Both the position numbers and the translations under genes were made by a program. A model generated the notes under the pieces. That model saw nothing but the letters and a program-made list of their open reading frames with translations. It did not search any database and had not been told where the DNA came from. A stretch of DNA of 64,000 nucleotides from Struthio camelus (Eukaryota > Chordata > Aves > Struthioniformes > Struthionidae), in contig NC_090981.1 in the NCBI RefSeq assembly GCF_040807025.1, positions 1,066,501 through 1,130,500 on the forward strand. Direction: 5' to 3'. Below, in pieces: positions 62,801 through 64,000 of this stretch. Numbering within the stretch: position 1 is the first letter of the stretch; every line of letters begins with the position of its first letter.

Positions 62801-63196
62801 CAGATACAGGGTCACAGACAGGGCTGCCTATGATGTGGGTCTGGGGTCCATCCAGGAGGCAGGGCCACCTACAACATGGAGCTGCAGTCCTTCTAGGAAA
62901 CAGGGCTGCAAAAAGGGCCATCTACAATGTAGGTCCATGGTCCATTAAGCAGATAGGGCAGGATGCAGGGCTGCAGACAGGGCCATCTATTAAAGTGGTC
63001 CATGTCTGTGATGCATATAGGAATCAGGGTGGCCTATGATGTGGGTCCAGGGCACATCCAGGAGACAGAGACATCTATGATGTGTGCCCAGGATCCATCT
63101 TGGAGACAAAGTTGCACACAGGGCTGTCTACTAAATATGTCTGGGATTCATTCAGGAGACAGGGCTGCCTACAACATGGGTCTGTGATGCATCTTT
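59855..63196. repeat. 3.3 kb minisatellite, unit about 41 bp
   Basis: Tandem array of a degenerate G-rich unit, GTCCATCCAGSAGACAGGGC followed by TGCCTATGACATGGGTCTGG. Adjacent well-kept units start 41 bases apart (60,251 and 60,292; 61,741 and 61,782). Others are expanded by 12-24 bases of GACAGGGCAGGAGGCAGG-type text. Long open frames on both strands result from the repeat and are not genes. Confidence 0.95.
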
Positions 63197-63389
63197 TATG
63201 GGATATTATAAGGCCACCACCTCCGGTGGACTCCATGACCTAGGGATTCCTCCTTCTCAGCTGCTGGAGCCCAGCCTGGTGCATTCTCAGACCCATAAGG
63301 TCTCTCCATCCCAGGTTGATGGATGAAGTTGCTGCTTTCCTATTTGTAGTTTCGGCCAGTACCGAGGCTCAGCGTGTATCCCAGAGGTG

Positions 63390-63423
<34 letters not shown>

Positions 63424-63762
63424 TGACACTAACACAGCCAGCTACACAGACAGGGCGCTGCCTTTAACAACATCCCCATATAACACTACCAGAACTCACA
63501 TAAAAGAAGTATAGATAGGCAAGTCCCATTCCTCTTCTCTGGCTGATTGGGATTGAAGGTCACTAGTGAAAACACACACGCTCTCACTCTAGATTCACAA
63601 GCACATTCACAGATCCCTCGAATATCAGCTGGCCCCTCTGTCCATCTAATTTCCCTGCCCAGATCCCAGCCCCTCTTACCTGGTAAGTGGGTCTATTCCT
63701 ACTCACTGGCTAGTCCAGCTTGATGTTTACTAGCAAACAGATGCATGCACTCACACAGTAAT
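63197..63762. other. intergenic sequence with a CA microsatellite
   Basis: (GC)3 then (AC)n at 63,389-63,422. The remainder is unrecognised. Confidence 0.6.
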
Positions 63763-64000
63763 TTCACAGAATCACAGAATCGTTTAGGTTGGAAGGGACC
63801 TCTGGAGATCATCTAGTCCAACCCCCCTGCTCAAGCAGGGTCCTCTAAAGCATATTGCCCAGGATCACATCCAGACGGGTTTTGAATATCTCCAGCGAAG
63901 GAGACTCCACTACCTCTCTGGGCAACCTGTGCCAGTGCTCTGTCACCCTCACAGTGAAGAAGTTTTTTCTCAGGTTCAGATGGAACTTCCTGTGGTTCAG
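63763..64000 (-). mobile_element. CR1 3' end, antisense, running off the window
   Basis: Starts TCACAGAATCACAGAATCGT, then GGTTGGAAGGGACCTCTGGA and CTGCTCAAGCAGGGTCC. Very like the fragment at 46,727-47,012. Its 5' extent lies outside. Confidence 0.95.

Noticed and set aside
59855..63196. Regular spaced repeats that might suggest a CRISPR array or a repeat-protein gene
   Set aside because: Units are degenerate, directly tandem without unique spacers, and open on both strands; this is a minisatellite in a vertebrate genome.

Overview
The window is vertebrate, almost certainly avian, genomic DNA. It contains most of one ABCA1 gene (the cholesterol/phospholipid exporter that loads apoA-I). Around and inside the gene lie chicken-repeat-1 (CR1) LINEs ending in the ATTCTGTG tandem typical of birds. 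The introns are compact: about forty exons fit in 38 kb. ABCA1 is Z-linked in chicken, so a Z-chromosome origin is likely but cannot be shown from this sequence.

Layout. 1-5,416: part of ABCA1 intron 8, with a young CR1 and an ancient CR1/L3-like tail. 5,417-43,531: ABCA1 exons 9 to 50 on the + strand (human 50-exon numbering). Reading phase is continuous across every junction except at one place, where exon 43 is cut after about 25 bases and exon 44, which should carry the second Walker A motif, is absent. Two further splice oddities are an AT donor at exon 30 and a GC donor at exon 47. 43,532 to about 46,445: the ABCA1 3' UTR, with three clustered miR-33 seed matches near its start and a late AATAAA. 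About 46,727-49,176: AT-rich intergenic DNA with a short CR1.

49,177-55,716: a degenerate + strand endogenous retrovirus. Its gag, protease, reverse transcriptase, RNase H and integrase look like class III (ERV-L), but it also carries an env whose transmembrane subunit has a CX6CC motif, as in alpha/gamma-type envelopes. It has a 3' LTR but no recognisable 5' LTR, and the 3' LTR abuts the middle of a minus-strand CR1 (55,717 to about 57,480). A second LTR of the same family stands alone at 58,453-58,879. 59,855-63,196: a 3.3 kb G-rich minisatellite with a unit of about 41 bp. The window ends in a CA microsatellite and another CR1.

Functionally only ABCA1 is a host gene here. The exons present encode extracellular domain 1, membrane domain 1, nucleotide-binding domain 1, the PEST-containing linker, extracellular domain 2, membrane domain 2 and the part of nucleotide-binding domain 2 after Walker A, ending in a PDZ ligand. 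No CRISPR, tRNA, rRNA or bacterial-type system was seen. The most notable points are the exon 43/44 lesion, the exon 30 donor, the ERV-L-like provirus with a CX6CC env, and two near-identical CR1 copies sharing a changed reverse-transcriptase catalytic residue.
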